From the NCBI GenBank assembly GCA_017165825.1, contig CM029384.1, forward strand, positions 12,709,623 through 12,773,622: 64,000 bases of DNA, written 5' to 3'. Positions 12,576-25,146 of the stretch are shown here, one piece after another; position 1 is the first letter of the stretch; each line of letters opens with the position of its first letter. The DNA is from Hepsetus odoe (lineage: Eukaryota > Chordata > Actinopteri > Characiformes > Hepsetidae). The position numbers and the translations under genes are program-made. A model generated the notes under the pieces. That model was not told the DNA's origin, did not search any database, and was given only the letters and a program-made list of their open reading frames with translations.

Positions 12576-12712
12576 GACGTGGTGAGAGAGGACATGCAGG
12601 TGGTCTGAAGAAGGAAGATGCAGAGGATGGGAAGAAATGGAAACGGGCAACCCCTAAATGGGAGCAGCCGAAGGAAGAAGAAGAAGAAGAAGAAGAAGAA
12701 GAAGAAGATGTT
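12576..12712 (+). mobile_element. 3' end of the RTE-like retrotransposon with (GAA)n tail, forward strand
   Basis: The sequence encodes the final residues seen in the copies at 5322 and 16255 ('VREDMQVV'), then runs through 'GGGAGCAGCCGAAGGAAG' into about 35 bp of pure GAA. This is a very short 5'-truncated insertion, typical of target-primed reverse transcription. Confidence 0.7.
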
Positions 12713-12719
12713 AACATTA

Positions 12720-15700
12720 AGCTAACACTGGTGCTCATGAGTATTTTTTGGTTTAGGATTTATGCTTATTTATTTAAGCTTATACAAAAAAAATGAACTT
12801 AAGTATTGTCTTTTATTGTCTTAAATAAGAGTGAAGAGCACTGGCTGAGAGGTTCTGTTTTTTCATTTCTAACAATTGACTGAAGCCTGGTTGGATTATG
12901 ACTCATATTTGCAATCAGAATCATTTCCAGGTCTTCTAGGTGACAAAGAGTGATGATTTTTCTTTCAGCTGGCACTGAGCCACTATAAAAATAATAAGGC
13001 AATAACATGAATGATTGGTAAATTTGACATTAGGCCTTGGAGCATTATAAGTGGCACAGCTATCTTAGCTATGTCTAGTTAGACACCTGTATGATCAGCA
13101 AGATTTTAACTCTTTTGTTCTAAACCCAGTCTTAATGACAAGTGCATAGCTACAATACATGCAGAGTGTAGAAATAACAAGCATGGGAATTCTGCAGATT
13201 AAATGTTTACCTTAAATATAGCTCTCAGTATTATGTTGTGGGTATGGCACAGCTGCACAGAATGCTGACTAACCTCCTTTGAGCTTATTGAGAAACTAGC
13301 ACATAACTAGGTTCAAAACTTCTCAGAAAATACCATACCTTTTCTTTTCATGTTTCTGGCAAGGGAATACCTGTTTTAGTTATTTAGCTATTTTTAGTTA
13401 TTTTAGCCAGTTATTTATTTCTTCATGTAATAGGGCAGACTTGTGTTCACTTATGCTTGTTCTAATCTTCAGAAAGCAAACAATTCATCACAATCTCCCA
13501 ATCAGTATTCTTGCTTTAAGATGACTAATATTTATCTGTATTTCCATTTCATTATAGATTCAAAACACTTGCATGTATTTTGTAGTCATGGCACATAACA
13601 AATGAAATGCAATGCCTAACATGCCGCTCTGTGTGAATATATTGAGTGGATTGAGGGTTATTTAGCACCATGATCAATGCTAAAGGTCATTTTCGTGTCA
13701 TGGATATGCATAAAGGTTCAAGCTGATATTTGTGGCGCGTAACTCCTCCATCTAACACCTGCTTTATTGATCCGGCAGTTGAGATCAATCAAGCAGATGA
13801 ATTGTGATTTTGAATATTCAGTAGATTACTCCCTCCTAACTCTCTGCTTATGACACCACACACGTCCTCCTATTTCTTCCCACTTGCTTGAAGCAGTAAG
13901 TAATTATTGGGAAGGGATTTGACAAGCCAAGGGACTCTCACTGGCTGGGAAGGTCACAGAGCAATGGAACAGAGTTCACTGCCCATCTGTGTGTGCCTTC
14001 AAAAAACAGCAGTGTGTGTGCCTGTAGAGGATGTGGACATTTTGACACATCTCCGTATTTTATGCAAGGCACACTCTTGATGCAAGCAAGCAGAACATAC
14101 TGTTTCCTTTAATACAGACCACTAGTTAATTATTTATTTTTTTTACAGGTAATGAGCTAACCTTCATTAGGTTTCCCCATCTTTGTATTCACCTCTTCAT
14201 TCATTTTGTATAAAATATGTATCTCTAGTAACTAGAAATTTTGTCAAAAGAAACTTCCATCAAATTTTTCATCCATACATCCATTATAACCCACTCTTCC
14301 CAACCAAACTGCCAGTTGGAATTAAACTAGAACCTTCTTGTTGTGAGGTTACAGTGCTCATAACTGCAGCAAAAATTAAACTGTCGTGTAAGATATGATG
14401 TTATGAGGAAGGGCCTGACAGCAGTGTCAAAATCCTAAATCTAAAAAAGATGAAATCCTTTTGTCTGGGTCTTGGTGAACTTCACTATTTACTACTGCAT
14501 GCTGGATAATCCAATTTATATTTCCCTTGTAGGCCTTTCATCCTAATAGCCAGAATCTGTACCAAAGCCTTTTCTGCTAACTCGCTCATCTAAACTGCTA
14601 TATGTACATTAATAAGGCCTGTACTTCCCTACGTTGCCATAGCAACTGCAAAGGCAAACGTGGTTACGCCTTCTGCATCATCTCCTGTGTGATGCTTGTA
14701 GTCACGCATCAGAGACTCAATGTTTGACATTGCTATCAACCTTTTGATATGATCTAATTTGAAACACACAGGCATGCATGCAACAGATATCTTTATCTTG
14801 ATTATATAAATGTAACATAGGCTCACTCATTTATGAACCCTCTGCACAATGCTATTATGTCACAGAGACAAAAGAACCCGAAAACAGTATATATTATGTA
14901 TAGGTCATGAGCTCATTGAGGGGTAATGATAAAATAGAATGCTGTGCTTGGCAATGTACATTAAGAAGGCTACTGATGTTTTGTCTCCATCTAGTGACAA
15001 TAACAGTGACCCTGAACTCAGCATAAAGTTTGAACTGAGAGCAACCATCTGAAGTTAATTATGTTTCATGTAGTATTTAAGAAAAAAGAGCCAAATAGGT
15101 TTGATCTAACAAAACCATTGCTGAATCAGGTACTTTACAATAAGTAGTCTTTAACATCTTTATTTTTAAAAATGTCATTTAATGGTAAGCTTGGTCATTG
15201 TCATTGGGCTTGATGCTGTACACTGTACGCAAGACAAAAACAAAAAAACTAAATCAGAAGTTAAAGTTCAGCTTAAGGTTAGGTTTAGGGTTATATTCAA
15301 TATCATGTTTTCCATTTAGCTTAATGTTTAGCTGCTAAGTGAGTATCCCCTACTCCTATTCTATCTATTACAGTTAAAAACTGATCAGGTAAATTTAAAA
15401 TCTAAGGCTACAATTTTTTAAGGCTAAAATTGAAGGCTACATTTGAGTTTCATTTGTACTGTGGTAGCTACATGTTTGCCACATTTTATTGCACAGTAAC
15501 CATTCTGGAGGTTAATAAGGCAACACCAAGAATGCTTTTCCATTTTATCCTAATATTCACCATCATTTCTATAGGTCTGTAGTATGATCACTGTCCTTTT
15601 TTCCTGCACCTGTAATGAAAAGCAGATACCATGTCCATGTCATAGTCTGCCTGCTATCTCAGTTTGATTGTTTTTCTACTCTAAAATGCTGACTAAACCC

Positions 15701-16050
15701 AGCAATTAACTTAGCTTAGTTGATTCAGGTGTGTTTGGACATGGAAATTTGTGTGGGATTCTGGACCTCACAGTGCTGGAATGTTAGGCCTTCTGCCCTA
15801 GAATGTCTTAAACTCTGGCACAATATGGGTCACTGGATTTTTATTTTTTTTGTAATTGGACAACTTTTGGAAAAATTTACCTTTTGAAAGTATTTGAAGG
15901 TAGGAAATGGTATACATAATGATGATTTTCTATACAGAAAAACAAAGTACTCTGCTTTCAATACTACATATTTTTCATCACATGAAGCACCAGTTGCAGA
16001 GTTATAGTAATCATTTGCAGTAATGCAGTAATCATTAAAAAAAAAAGATT
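12720..16050. other. Non-coding stretch, no gene seen
   Basis: No coding exon, RNA gene or transposon is recognised. The part around 13620-13850 has low repeat content and homeobox-site-like AT motifs with GATC-rich blocks. It is a candidate conserved non-coding element, which cannot be tested from one sequence. Confidence 0.4.
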
Positions 16051-16055
16051 AATTA

Positions 16056-16186
16056 TGACTGAAAGTCTTGAATATATGGAATTAAATTCTGATTATATGG
16101 AAGGAAATTCTGAATATATGTAATAAATTGAGAATATATGGAATGAAACTGAATACATAGAACAAAAGCCTGAATATACTGAATGA
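16056..16186. repeat. Degenerate minisatellite, unit about 22-25 bp
   Basis: About five or six imperfect repeats of a unit like 'CTGAATATATGGAATGAAA', giving reverse-strand translations rich in 'YIQNF/YNQNL'. Spacing drifts between units. Confidence 0.7.
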
Positions 16187-16254
16187 TGTTAACAAAACCG
16201 TGGCCTGGGTGAATGCATAGAGAACTCACATCTAAATAGTGGGGTCCTCTCCTT

Positions 16255-16910
16255 ATATCTTCTACTTCTTCTTCTTCTTTCATCTGCTCCCATTAGCGAT
16301 CACCACAACTGATCATTTGTTTTTATTTCTTTCTGTTCTCTGCATCTTCCTTCTTCAAACCAACTGCCTGCATGTCCTCTATCACCACATCCATAAGCCT
16401 CCTCTTTGGTCTTCCCTTTTCCACTTTGCTGCCAGCTCCATCCTCAGCTTCCTTCTTGTGATTTACTCCTTGTTTCTTCCCTGGACATGTCCAAATCAGT
16501 GCAACCTTGCTTCTCTAACTTTGTCTCCAAAACATCCAACCTGAAATGTCCCTCTAATATACTCATTTCCAATCCTGTCTATCCTGGTCACACCCAACGA
16601 AAATCTCAGCATCTTCAACTCACACCACCAGCTCTGCTGCCTGTCTTTTTGTCAGCACCATTGTCTACAACCGGTATAGCATAGCTGGTCTCACTACTGT
16701 CCTTTAAACCTTTCCTTTCACTCTTGCGGGTACCTGTTTGTCACAGATCACTCCTGTCACTCTTCTCCACCCATTCCAACCTGCCTGCACTCTCTTCTTC
16801 ACCTCTCTTCCACACTCTGCGTTACACCGAACTGTTGATCTCAAGTATTTCAATTCCAGCACCTTTGTCACCTCTACTCCCTTCATCCCTCCTGTCTAAC
16901 CTCGTCTGTT
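16255..16910 (-). mobile_element. 3' portion of an RTE-like non-LTR retrotransposon, reverse strand
   Basis: This is the longest of three related 3' ends. On the reverse strand, coding starts with 'VTKVLELKYL' and 'KKRVQAGWNGWRRV' (about 16886-16704), the segment after the RT catalytic domain. It continues in shifted frames and closes in a GAAGAAGAAG tail near 16265. The frame is broken, so the copy is inactive and 5' truncated. Confidence 0.75.
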
Positions 16911-17480
16911 ACACCCCTCCCCATTATATAAATTATATATTATATAAACAGTATATATATAATTGAGGAGTGCACTTCTCCTTAAGGCCAACAGGCGTCA
17001 GTGTAGAAAACATGCCTATGAAAGAGAGTTGAGCGTTAGTGGAAACTAGTTGAAACTAGTGCTGTGATATAACGACACTTTATTTATCAAATGCATGTTA
17101 TTATTGTCTACTGGGCATTCAGCTGCTAAATTTTACATCCTCAAAAGCCTGGATGTTTAAGCTTATTTTAATATTTTACATTCCTATATTACTATTTAAT
17201 ACTATATTTTTTTCAATATCATTAGCTAAAGAAGATAGAAATAAGTTCAAATGTGTCCCAGCAGTCATCAGTGGTCATGTTTCTGTGTAACCGTTTGTAA
17301 TTAATGAAAGCAGGCCTGGACTATTGGGGAGAAATTGGTGCATTTGTTGGCATGAGCTGTCAGTGGCTGGTGAACTTGAGCCTGACTGCTGTACTTGACA
17401 CTTGTCAACAGTTTTAATGAACTCTCTTTCTCTTGCGCTCCCTCTCCTTCTTCCCCACCCCCAACCCCTTTTCATTAGCC
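16911..17480. other. AT-rich non-coding stretch
   Basis: Contains a TATATA-rich tract at about 16924-16962. No gene is recognised. A pyrimidine-rich acceptor-like site lies at about 17480-17489, but no convincing exon follows it. Confidence 0.4.
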
Positions 17481-17673
17481 TCTTACAGGGTCATTGACCT
17501 GGGCCTCATTGGACAGCCCGAGGTAGTCGACATCAGAGGCCCACCTTGGGGAAAACAAGCATGCATTGGCCCTCTCTTTCCCATCCGGCTCAAGTCAAGA
17601 GTTCAAAGCATTGCCTTTAAAACAGCACAGTGTATCTGTGCATGTGTAGATGTGTGTGTGTGTGTGTGCTGCA

Positions 17674-17923
17674 GGTTCCCTACCAGTGCAGTGTCACGAC
17701 ATGCCTGGAGTCGAGCCGAGAAGATGAGAGGGCCATTCAGCAGGGTGCTCTGCTGCCAGAGCCCAGGCTCTCACATGAAAGGTCGGCAGGAGAAGAGAGA
17801 GCCCCAGACCCAGACACAACACAGGAATCAGACTGGCCCCCCTCTGCCTCTCAACAACCCCCCCTGACACCCACCACCGTACAGCTGGAATGTGACCTGC
17901 TCAAGTACGAGGGCCAGCTCTGA
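17674..17923 (+). CDS. Possible terminal coding exon of an unidentified forward-strand gene
   Basis: A TG-rich tract ending in 'GTGCTGCAG' makes a plausible splice acceptor before 17674. In one frame it opens with 'VPYQCSVTTCLES' and runs for 82 codons to a TGA at 17921-17923, ending 'VQLECDLLKYEGQL'. Composition is acidic, proline-rich and protein-like ('SREDERAIQQGALLPEPR'). An AATAAA at 17967-17972 fits a 3' end. It would face WFIKKN2 tail to tail. I do not recognise the protein and cannot find the preceding exons. A second frame is also open here, so chance cannot be excluded. Confidence 0.35.
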
Positions 17924-17979
17924 CCGACAATGGGGGAATGGGAAAGGGGAGGGAATGATTTAGCATAATAAAATCTCTC

Positions 17980-18870
17980 CTTACAAAGCAAAGCTAAAAC
18001 CTTCTGTGCTTATGTTAAAATATTTGCATGCTTACTCACATCTATACTGATAAAGAATTACAGCAATAAAGGACAAAAACAGGAGCTAGGGATACATCTT
18101 TTAATCTCCTTTCCCCCCACGGTGTTACACACATGGTTTTTATATTTGGAAACAAACAGAAAAGTCAGTAATTGTGTTAATATGCTGACAATATATATAT
18201 TTTTTTTACAAGACACATACTTTATAAAGTATGTATAGAACTACCTAATAATTCAGTTCATGGTAGGTATGAAATGTTAGGCTGATAAAATAAATAGGTA
18301 CATAAAATAAAGTTTAAAAATGTTTTATGTTGGGTTAAATATACTAAAATATAATGACGAAGGTGCAAGAACCTAATCTGAACATTTCTTCATTCAGATT
18401 TAAATGGAGTTAAGTAGAAGGAGAATACATGTGAATGGTTAGAAAGATTTGCCACTAAATTACCAAAGTAACACTAGTCTTTTTTAGTCTTTTATTAGAC
18501 CTGAAGGCCGTGAGATTTAACTTAAGTGACCTGCCTATGAGGCATTTATAACATCCTGCAATGAGAGCTTAGATTTTAAAGTAAAATACAATATACATAA
18601 TTTTAGTCCCACTAAAATATAATAAAAATAAGATTTTTCCAACTTTGTACAACATAAGTGCTCAAAATAGTTATGTTTGGACTATATTATAAACATGTGT
18701 ATAGGTAACAATGATCATTTGCTTTTATGTGGATTTTTTTGCATCATTTTTTGAATGAATGATGTAGTAGGCTGATGTCAGGATTGTCTCACAACTCACT
18801 CTGTCTTCAAGCAAATGCAGTCATGAGGTCTCCAGGAGTCCAAAGCATGGTATCATCATTGCATGGTGGA
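17980..18870. other. Intergenic / WFIKKN2 3' UTR region
   Basis: An AT-rich stretch downstream of the WFIKKN2 stop codon on its strand, so part of it is expected to be 3' UTR. No other feature is recognised. Confidence 0.5.
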
Positions 18871-18877
18871 CTTAAAA

Positions 18878-21050
18878 CTATTGTGTGCTTCCAAACTCCT
18901 TAAGGAAGGCACATGTTTTCTTGTTCATGACCTCACGGAGCTTGCGTACACGGCGGCTGCTAGAACTGCCAACGAAACTGTCTGGCTGCAGCACTGCCAT
19001 GCCGTTGTGCACCTCCCCCATGATAATCAGCTGTCCCTCAGCATTAGTGATGTTGGGACATGGGCAGTTCCAGTCCATGTTAAGCAGCGTCACCTCCAGT
19101 GGCTCCTGTCCAAAGAACTTCAGGCCCATCTTCTCATCCTTAAGGATCTCCTCTACAGTGATGAGTGCATGACCTGAATCCTGGTCTTCTGTCAGCTCTG
19201 TCATACGGCCCAAGATCACAAAGTCACTCTTACAGAAGCTGGTGACCATCCTCTGCCGTGGCTTGCACAGCTTGCAGTTGTGGTTCTTGGGAAAGGGGCA
19301 CATCTCCTCACAGGTTTCCTTGCTTTCAAAATTGTTCTCGTTGCCACCACATCCACCATAGACAAATGACTGGCACTGCTTGAGGAGGTGGTTGTATGCC
19401 CAGCGAGGCTCATAAGCTTTACAGGGCCCCTGTAGGCTTGGCAGGGAGCAGGGGGCAGCCAGTTCTGCTCCACATGACAGCATGCATGCCTCATATGTGT
19501 TAAAGTGATTCCTATTTTTGTTGCACTGGCTATAGGTGAAGGTGAAGCAGTTGTTGCGCTTGGCTTCATAGTACCAACTGATGCTCTCTTCACCACAGTC
19601 ACCCATGTCAGGTGCTTTCAGGCACTCCTCAGCTGGCAGACGGGTTGAGTTTGCCCAACTATCATCTTTTCCCTGTTCCCTGTGGATGACAGACAACGGG
19701 AAGTGAGCCTGTACTAATCCACCCACATTCTTAGCAGTGCAAGTGTAGATCCCAGCATCCTGGAGTTGGGCATTGTAGATAACAAGCTGGGCGATGTTAG
19801 TCACAACTACATTGCCTCGAACATGGTTGGGTCGCATAATCGTGTTCTCCTTCCCTTCCACCTGCTTTTCCCAAGTAATTTCTGGTTTGGGCTTGCCAGC
19901 CACTTCACACAAGAAGCTTGCAGTCTCACCCACAAACACAAAGTTGTGTGCTGGGTTGCTGATAATTGTGGGAGGCTGAATGTCCATTGGGGTAGTCTCC
20001 AGGCGAACTGTGGTAGGATGCATCGTCGTCTCCTCGGGTAGAGGGCTGGTGTTGGGCCACATGAGGTGGTAGCGACAGGTGACCTCAGTGAGGGTCACGC
20101 CCTTAGAGCAAGCCTCTGCATCCATGTAGCACTTGTTGTAATAGGTCATGCCATCTGAGGCACAGGTGAAACGGGGCTCCCGCTCACACCGGTCACGACA
20201 CTTGCACACCGGCTGCCCATCCCAGATGTCACACTCAGAACCCTGCTGGGAGCACATGAACTTGTCACAAGTGGCTTCTTTCGGCATTCCCACTGGTCCT
20301 TTGTTTCCCTTTATGTCCATGTAGCGTGCAGCCACACAGCTCTTGCTCCCACACACATTTAAACAGCATTTCTCAAATGTCTCACAGTCCTAGGAGCAAT
20401 AGGAATGACAACAATGTCCATCAGCAGTGATTATTTATCCAAGCCTAAATTGTATTTCTAAAAGAGGCTATCTAAAGCCATGGATTCCAATTAATGACAA
20501 TATCACAATGCGCTCATAAAAAAACTAAATGTGACTGAGGTTTATTGATATCGATGAATATCATTATACTGTCCAGCCCTAGTTACTGTCAGTTGCCAAG
20601 GAAAGGTTATAAAGTCTTATGACTGATGCAGCTATTAGTTATGTGTACATTAACTCGCATAATAATACAAAAAAATAGATATTTCATTTTAAAATATTCT
20701 GTTAACATAAACACGGTTTTATACTAAATGAAAAGCTAAATCCGACATTAATCAGAGTGAATAATACAATGTGTGAGATTATTATTTATGTTGTTTACAA
20801 GACGGTACAAATACTCTACCAAAAAAACAAACACAAAAAAAAAAAAGCTTAAGACGCTCACCTGGTCGGATTCGCACTCACGCATGCAGGTACTCATGGC
20901 GTCCACCCAGAGATTGGGGTTCATGTCATTGGGACACATGCCGGCGTGGGAATACACCACTTTGGAGATGGTCATCGCTCTGATCGGCCACAGGACGCAG
21001 AGCGGAGCAAACAAAAACCAGATCCAGCGGGGAAAGAGCATCCACCACAT
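18878..21050 (-). CDS. wfikkn2: WFIKKN2: WAP, Kazal, Ig, Kunitz x2, NTR domain secreted protein
   Basis: Two coding exons: exon 1 21050-20862 (63 codons, donor CAG|GTGAGC) and exon 2 20389-18878 (acceptor TAG|GACTG), giving 566 residues. The human protein is about 576 and also has two coding exons. Order: hydrophobic signal region 1-25; WAP about 37-86, split by the intron; follistatin/Kazal about 104-170; Ig about 203-297; Kunitz about 319-369 and 377-427; NTR about 436-556. The first Kunitz has Gly after the second Cys ('GDCGEE'), so it is unlikely to inhibit trypsin-like proteases. The second has Lys387 at P1 ('GPCKAY'). The family binds and restrains myostatin and GDF11 outside the cell (established knowledge). 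Long matches such as 'SHAGMCPNDMNPNLWVDA' favour WFIKKN2 over WFIKKN1. I chose the ATG giving a signal peptide; the upstream in-frame ATG runs through repeat-coded Cys-Val. Confidence 0.96.
20540..20581. mobile_element. hAT-like MITE terminus relic
   Basis: The text 'TTGATATCGATGAATATC' followed by 'GTCCAGCCCTA' resembles the end of fish hAT MITEs (CGATAT repeats ending in CAGCCCTA). It lies in the WFIKKN2 intron. The other terminus is not visible. This is recognised by memory only. Confidence 0.4.
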
Positions 21051-21259
21051 TTCCGATGATTGAAGACACGCAGAGGAGTCAAAAACACACACACACACGC
21101 ACACGCACGCACAACGCCTTAACAAAGTCTCACACGTCGCGACGTCCTGGGACAAAAGCAGTGGCAACTGTTCAGCGCCGGAGCGAGGCGGTGTGCGAGA
21201 GGGGCGCCTGGCGTGGACAAGGAGTGGAGAAGTCGGGGATCCGCACCACTTTTCAATAG

Positions 21260-22450
21260 CCTCTGAGATTAAAGTGTCTGAAGTCTATTACTTAATATCT
21301 ACCCTTGGCCTTCCTTTAGCTGTGTAAGCAAATTCCACGCCAAGTACAGCTGAGCATCCACTCACTTTTCTTCAATGACCAACTTAAGCACTACAGTCAG
21401 AGTGGCACCTGCATGACGTGCAACATCTTTTAACCCTTCATCAACCTCCTCTCTCGTTCTGCTGGCATACAGGCACACATGTCCTGCAAAAATATCATTT
21501 TCTGAACAGCCTTACTGTCCCACAATTAAGCCTCATATTTAATTCACCAGTGTCATTTCATCCTCTGACATGACCAGACATGGGGAAATGAGCTCCAGGT
21601 GTTGGGCGCTCCGGGGGCTGGGGGGTTTGTGGCAGGGGGTCAACTGGTTTAAAAATGCAACCAGCGATGCGATCTGGCACAACACAAAGGGTCATTATGT
21701 CCTGTAGCATGGCTCTTTGGACTTAATTAGCTTTTAGGAGCTTTGTAGTGTACAGGAAAGCTGTCTGAGGCTTGAGGAGGCACACAGGGAAATTAGTGTC
21801 TTTTTTATTGTCATTTAACACAACGAAACGTTGCTGCAGGACCAACACAAGGCCACAGAAAGCTGGAAAACAAAAAAACAAAACAATAAAAAACTACATG
21901 TATAAGTATAGAGAAGCCATAGGGTCAGGGTGAGAAATCATTCATAATGTTGTGAGCATGCAAGACAAAGACAATAATTGGAATTGATCTTATCAGGCTC
22001 TCTGCTTTTCTACAGGACGTTCCAAATGGTGGGGGTCACTCTGACATGAGGGAAATCTGAAACACCTGCACTCACACACTCTTTCACACAGAGATGCCAC
22101 ACACCCTCAAACACAAGTGTTTTTCGTATCACTGAGTGGAAATGTACTGAGTTTGACTGTATTCTACTGCATTTCAGATACAACAGACCATGTTGCAAAT
22201 AATACAGTGAAATGAGATTTCTATTCCAGGTTGCAATGGAAACATTTTGGATATTAGACTATAGTAGAAGATCTGTGACAAAGCAGACATATGAAGAGCT
22301 AGAGTTATTGTAAAGAAAATCCCTCTATAGCATACAAAGCACATACATGTTCATTCATTTATAATTCTTAGGGTAATGTATGTTCTTCAGTGTGTTCCTC
22401 TCAAGCTCAGCTCACGCTGGGTTACTGAGGCCCATAGCCCCCTGTGCCTA
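21260..22450. other. Intergenic, upstream of WFIKKN2
   Basis: No exon or RNA gene is recognised. The WFIKKN2 promoter must lie within or near the GC-rich start of this stretch (about 21060-21260), but I see no clear TATA box and cannot place the transcription start. Confidence 0.4.
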
Positions 22451-22454
22451 ACCT

Positions 22455-22567
22455 CTCAGAAACCTACTGTGTCTTCTACCCCGTAACCCCCCCTTGCACA
22501 CATATACAAAGAAAGGGAGAGAGAATAAAAAGACTAAGAGAGATTAAGAGTGATTAAGAGTGAAGAT

Positions 22568-22575
<8 letters not shown>
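22455..22575 (+). repeat. Unnamed interspersed repeat, copy 2
   Basis: Forward-strand counterpart of 5645-5755, sharing the ordered blocks described there. It ends where the CA/AT microsatellite begins. Confidence 0.7.

Positions 22576-22656
<81 letters not shown>
22567..22656. repeat. (CA)n(TA)n microsatellite
   Basis: A short CA tract passes into about 74 bp of pure TA. Confidence 0.95.
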
Positions 22657-22658
<2 letters not shown>

Positions 22659-22659
22659 T

Positions 22660-23805
22660 ACAAGGATGAGAGTCAAAAATATACATAAATTGAAAAATAG
22701 TGTGAACAGCTGTTAAAAGTAAACTGTTGAATGACTGTGGGAGAAATGTCACTTTGCAGCCTTTAAAGAGCACAGTGATATTTTGGGGGTATGAACAGTC
22801 TGTGGTGGGTGTTGCAGTGGTTCGAGATTAGTCCCAAGGTATTATTATTATTATTTTATTCAGCTTCCAATTATTACAGTATCAGACACATTGCATTGAT
22901 GTACACTGTGTTTAGTTATGACTTTACATCAGGTTTTCATTTGGTACATATTATCTATCAGAAAAATGCTAACAATAAATGGCCTTCAGAGACACCCTCT
23001 AAATCTTTAATAAAACACATTGACTTCAGCAGATTATAAGGTGGCCTCAAAAACACTCTACTACTTTGTTTTTGCCACTATGGCCCCTAAGCCTACAGAC
23101 CCTTTCAACCCCTCACCCTTGGAAAGCAAAGCTCAAGCATTCCGCACATAGCGGCTACACCATACTAAATGTCTGTCAGATATTGGATAACAGCAGTGCA
23201 GATCTCCTACTGCTCCATTATAGAGAAAGAGAGCCAGCTATTATCAAACATGTATTATCTCCAAAACGATCTTAACCTTGTCCACCATCCCACATCCAAA
23301 TTAATGAGATAATTCCTGAATCGACTTTGCCAGTCTTTGTTCAATAACAATGTAGTCCATTTCTCTTTTGCTGTGAGGCTCAAAAATATGCAACAAATCT
23401 TTGACACTTAGCAATGAGGTGAACAGCTTACTTTAGCATTAAGCAGCATTAAATCTACATGACATCTATATATAATGCCTTCCACAATTTTTGGCATGTA
23501 ATTTTAAAAATGTTTCTTGATTTCTTGAGATTTGTTTTACTTTTAATAAATGCAAATAAATATTCCTTCATATATTTTCATGTAAGTTTATGTCTGCTGT
23601 AAGAACACATTGTTTTAGGAAAGTCTTTCCCTAAATTAAAAGTTATTTTGACACTCATCTGTAAACTTTGGTAAAGTACAAGGAAAATGTATCTTGCTAA
23701 AGCCCTGCATAGACAAAATAATAATGTTTTATTTAAGCTATCAGATAACACAGCCCTATGAATCCATATATAAATTGTCATAAGAGTTGCTTTTGGAAGC
23801 AGTCT
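22660..23805. other. Non-coding AT-rich stretch
   Basis: Nothing is recognised beyond low-complexity TTA runs near 22840. Confidence 0.45.
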
Positions 23806-23810
23806 ATGGG

Positions 23811-23990
23811 ACAGTGGTGGACTGGTGGTTAGGGCATTGACCACATGATGCAAAGCGTCTATGTTTGAATCTCACCAGCAGGTTGCCCTGAGATAGTGCT
23901 CAGCAAGGTCCCTATCACTGCTCTCTGGTGGCTTGAGATAGTTGCAATGTTTCCCAATGACAAAAATGAGTCATGTTTCACTTTCAAGTG
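23811..23990 (+). mobile_element. tRNA-derived SINE, family A, degraded
   Basis: The head reads 'TGGTGGTTAGGGCATTGACC', followed by a weak B box ('GTTTGAATC') and the conserved core 'AGGTTGCCCTGAGATA'. The tail is 'GTTTCACTTTCA'. It is the same family as the copies at 7837, 45733, 52310 and 57123 but more diverged. Confidence 0.65.
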
Positions 23991-24599
23991 ATCATCTTGG
24001 TTTACTAGCAATTTTGACACGTTACACCCAAATTGAATTACTTGGGACCAGTTAATTACATTTTGGAGCATATTAATTAGCTTTAAATATTATAGGCAGA
24101 GTGAGATTACCTTTTAAAGTTTTGTTTTTAAAATAGACATAATAAAACAATGCTTCTAAATTGTGGTTTTGTGGTTTCATTTGCCATTGAATTGATCATA
24201 GAAAAACATTTATACACAAAGTGGACAAAGCAAAAGTTGATTCCCATCAAATCCATGCTAATCCATCCATGTTGTCATTAACTGAACAATATAATACCCA
24301 GTTATAAAAACAAACAATAAATGTCCATAGTTATTTTCATTCAGAAACAATAATCAGAGTTTTTTTTTTTAAACTGCGAGTTTAAGAACTAGGCACCACT
24401 CACCGTCACATACTCAGAAATGCCATGCAGGCTTAGAGCAGGTTGGATTAGAGCTCACAGCTCTAATCTGTCTCAAACTCCCCTAATCAATGTCATAAGG
24501 CTATATGGTGAATTAAAGTGGACCAGAGCATTATTATTAAACATGCTGAGCCTTGAACCAAAAATGAAATAAAGGCATATGATCATAGATTATTTTTGC

Positions 24600-25146
24600 C
24601 TTTGAAGCAGTGAAATCAAGAAAAAACATTTCATCTGGCTAGTGAAAAACGATGCCATAAAAAAACACGATGGAGCACCGTGCCATAAGGCAGAAGTTAT
24701 AACTAAGTGGCTCAGGGAACAAAACATTGAAATTTTGGTTCCATGGCCAGGAATCTCCCCAGAACTTAATGTCATTGAGAACTTTCGGTCAATCCTCAAG
24801 AGGTGTATGTACAAAGAAAACCCCCACAAATTCTGACAAACTTTAAGCATTGATTATGCAAGAATGGGCTCCATCAGTCAGGATCTGGCTCAGAAGTTGA
24901 TTGACAGCATGCCAGTGCAAATTGCAGAGAGCTTGAAAAAGAAGGACAAATATTTGACTCTTTGTATAAACTTAATGTAATTGTCAATAAAATCCTTTGA
25001 AACTTATGAAATGCTTGTAATTATACTTCAGTTACCATAGAAACATCAAAGCATCAAACATCAAAGCAATCTAAAATAACTGAAGCAGCAAACTTTGTGA
25101 AAACCAATACTTGTGCCAATCTCAAAACGTTTGGCCAACGGCCATA
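24600..25146 (+). mobile_element. Tc1-like transposon relic, 5' truncated
   Basis: About 64 codons at 24642-24836 encode the end of a DDE transposase: 'DGAPCHKAEVI' with the second Asp and 'SPELNVIENF' with the region of the final catalytic acid. The last part ('CCAATACTTGTGCCAATC', 'AAAACGTTTGGCC') matches the right terminus of a common fish Tc1 type. The N-terminal half and left terminus are missing. Confidence 0.75.

Noticed and set aside
18885..20041. Forward-strand open frames across the WFIKKN2 exon
   Set aside because: They are antisense shadows of a clearly homologous coding exon.
20748..21167. Using the ATG at 21167 as the WFIKKN2 start
   Set aside because: The extra N-terminus runs through repeat-coded Cys-Val and would bury the signal peptide. 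The ATG at 21050 gives a proper signal sequence.
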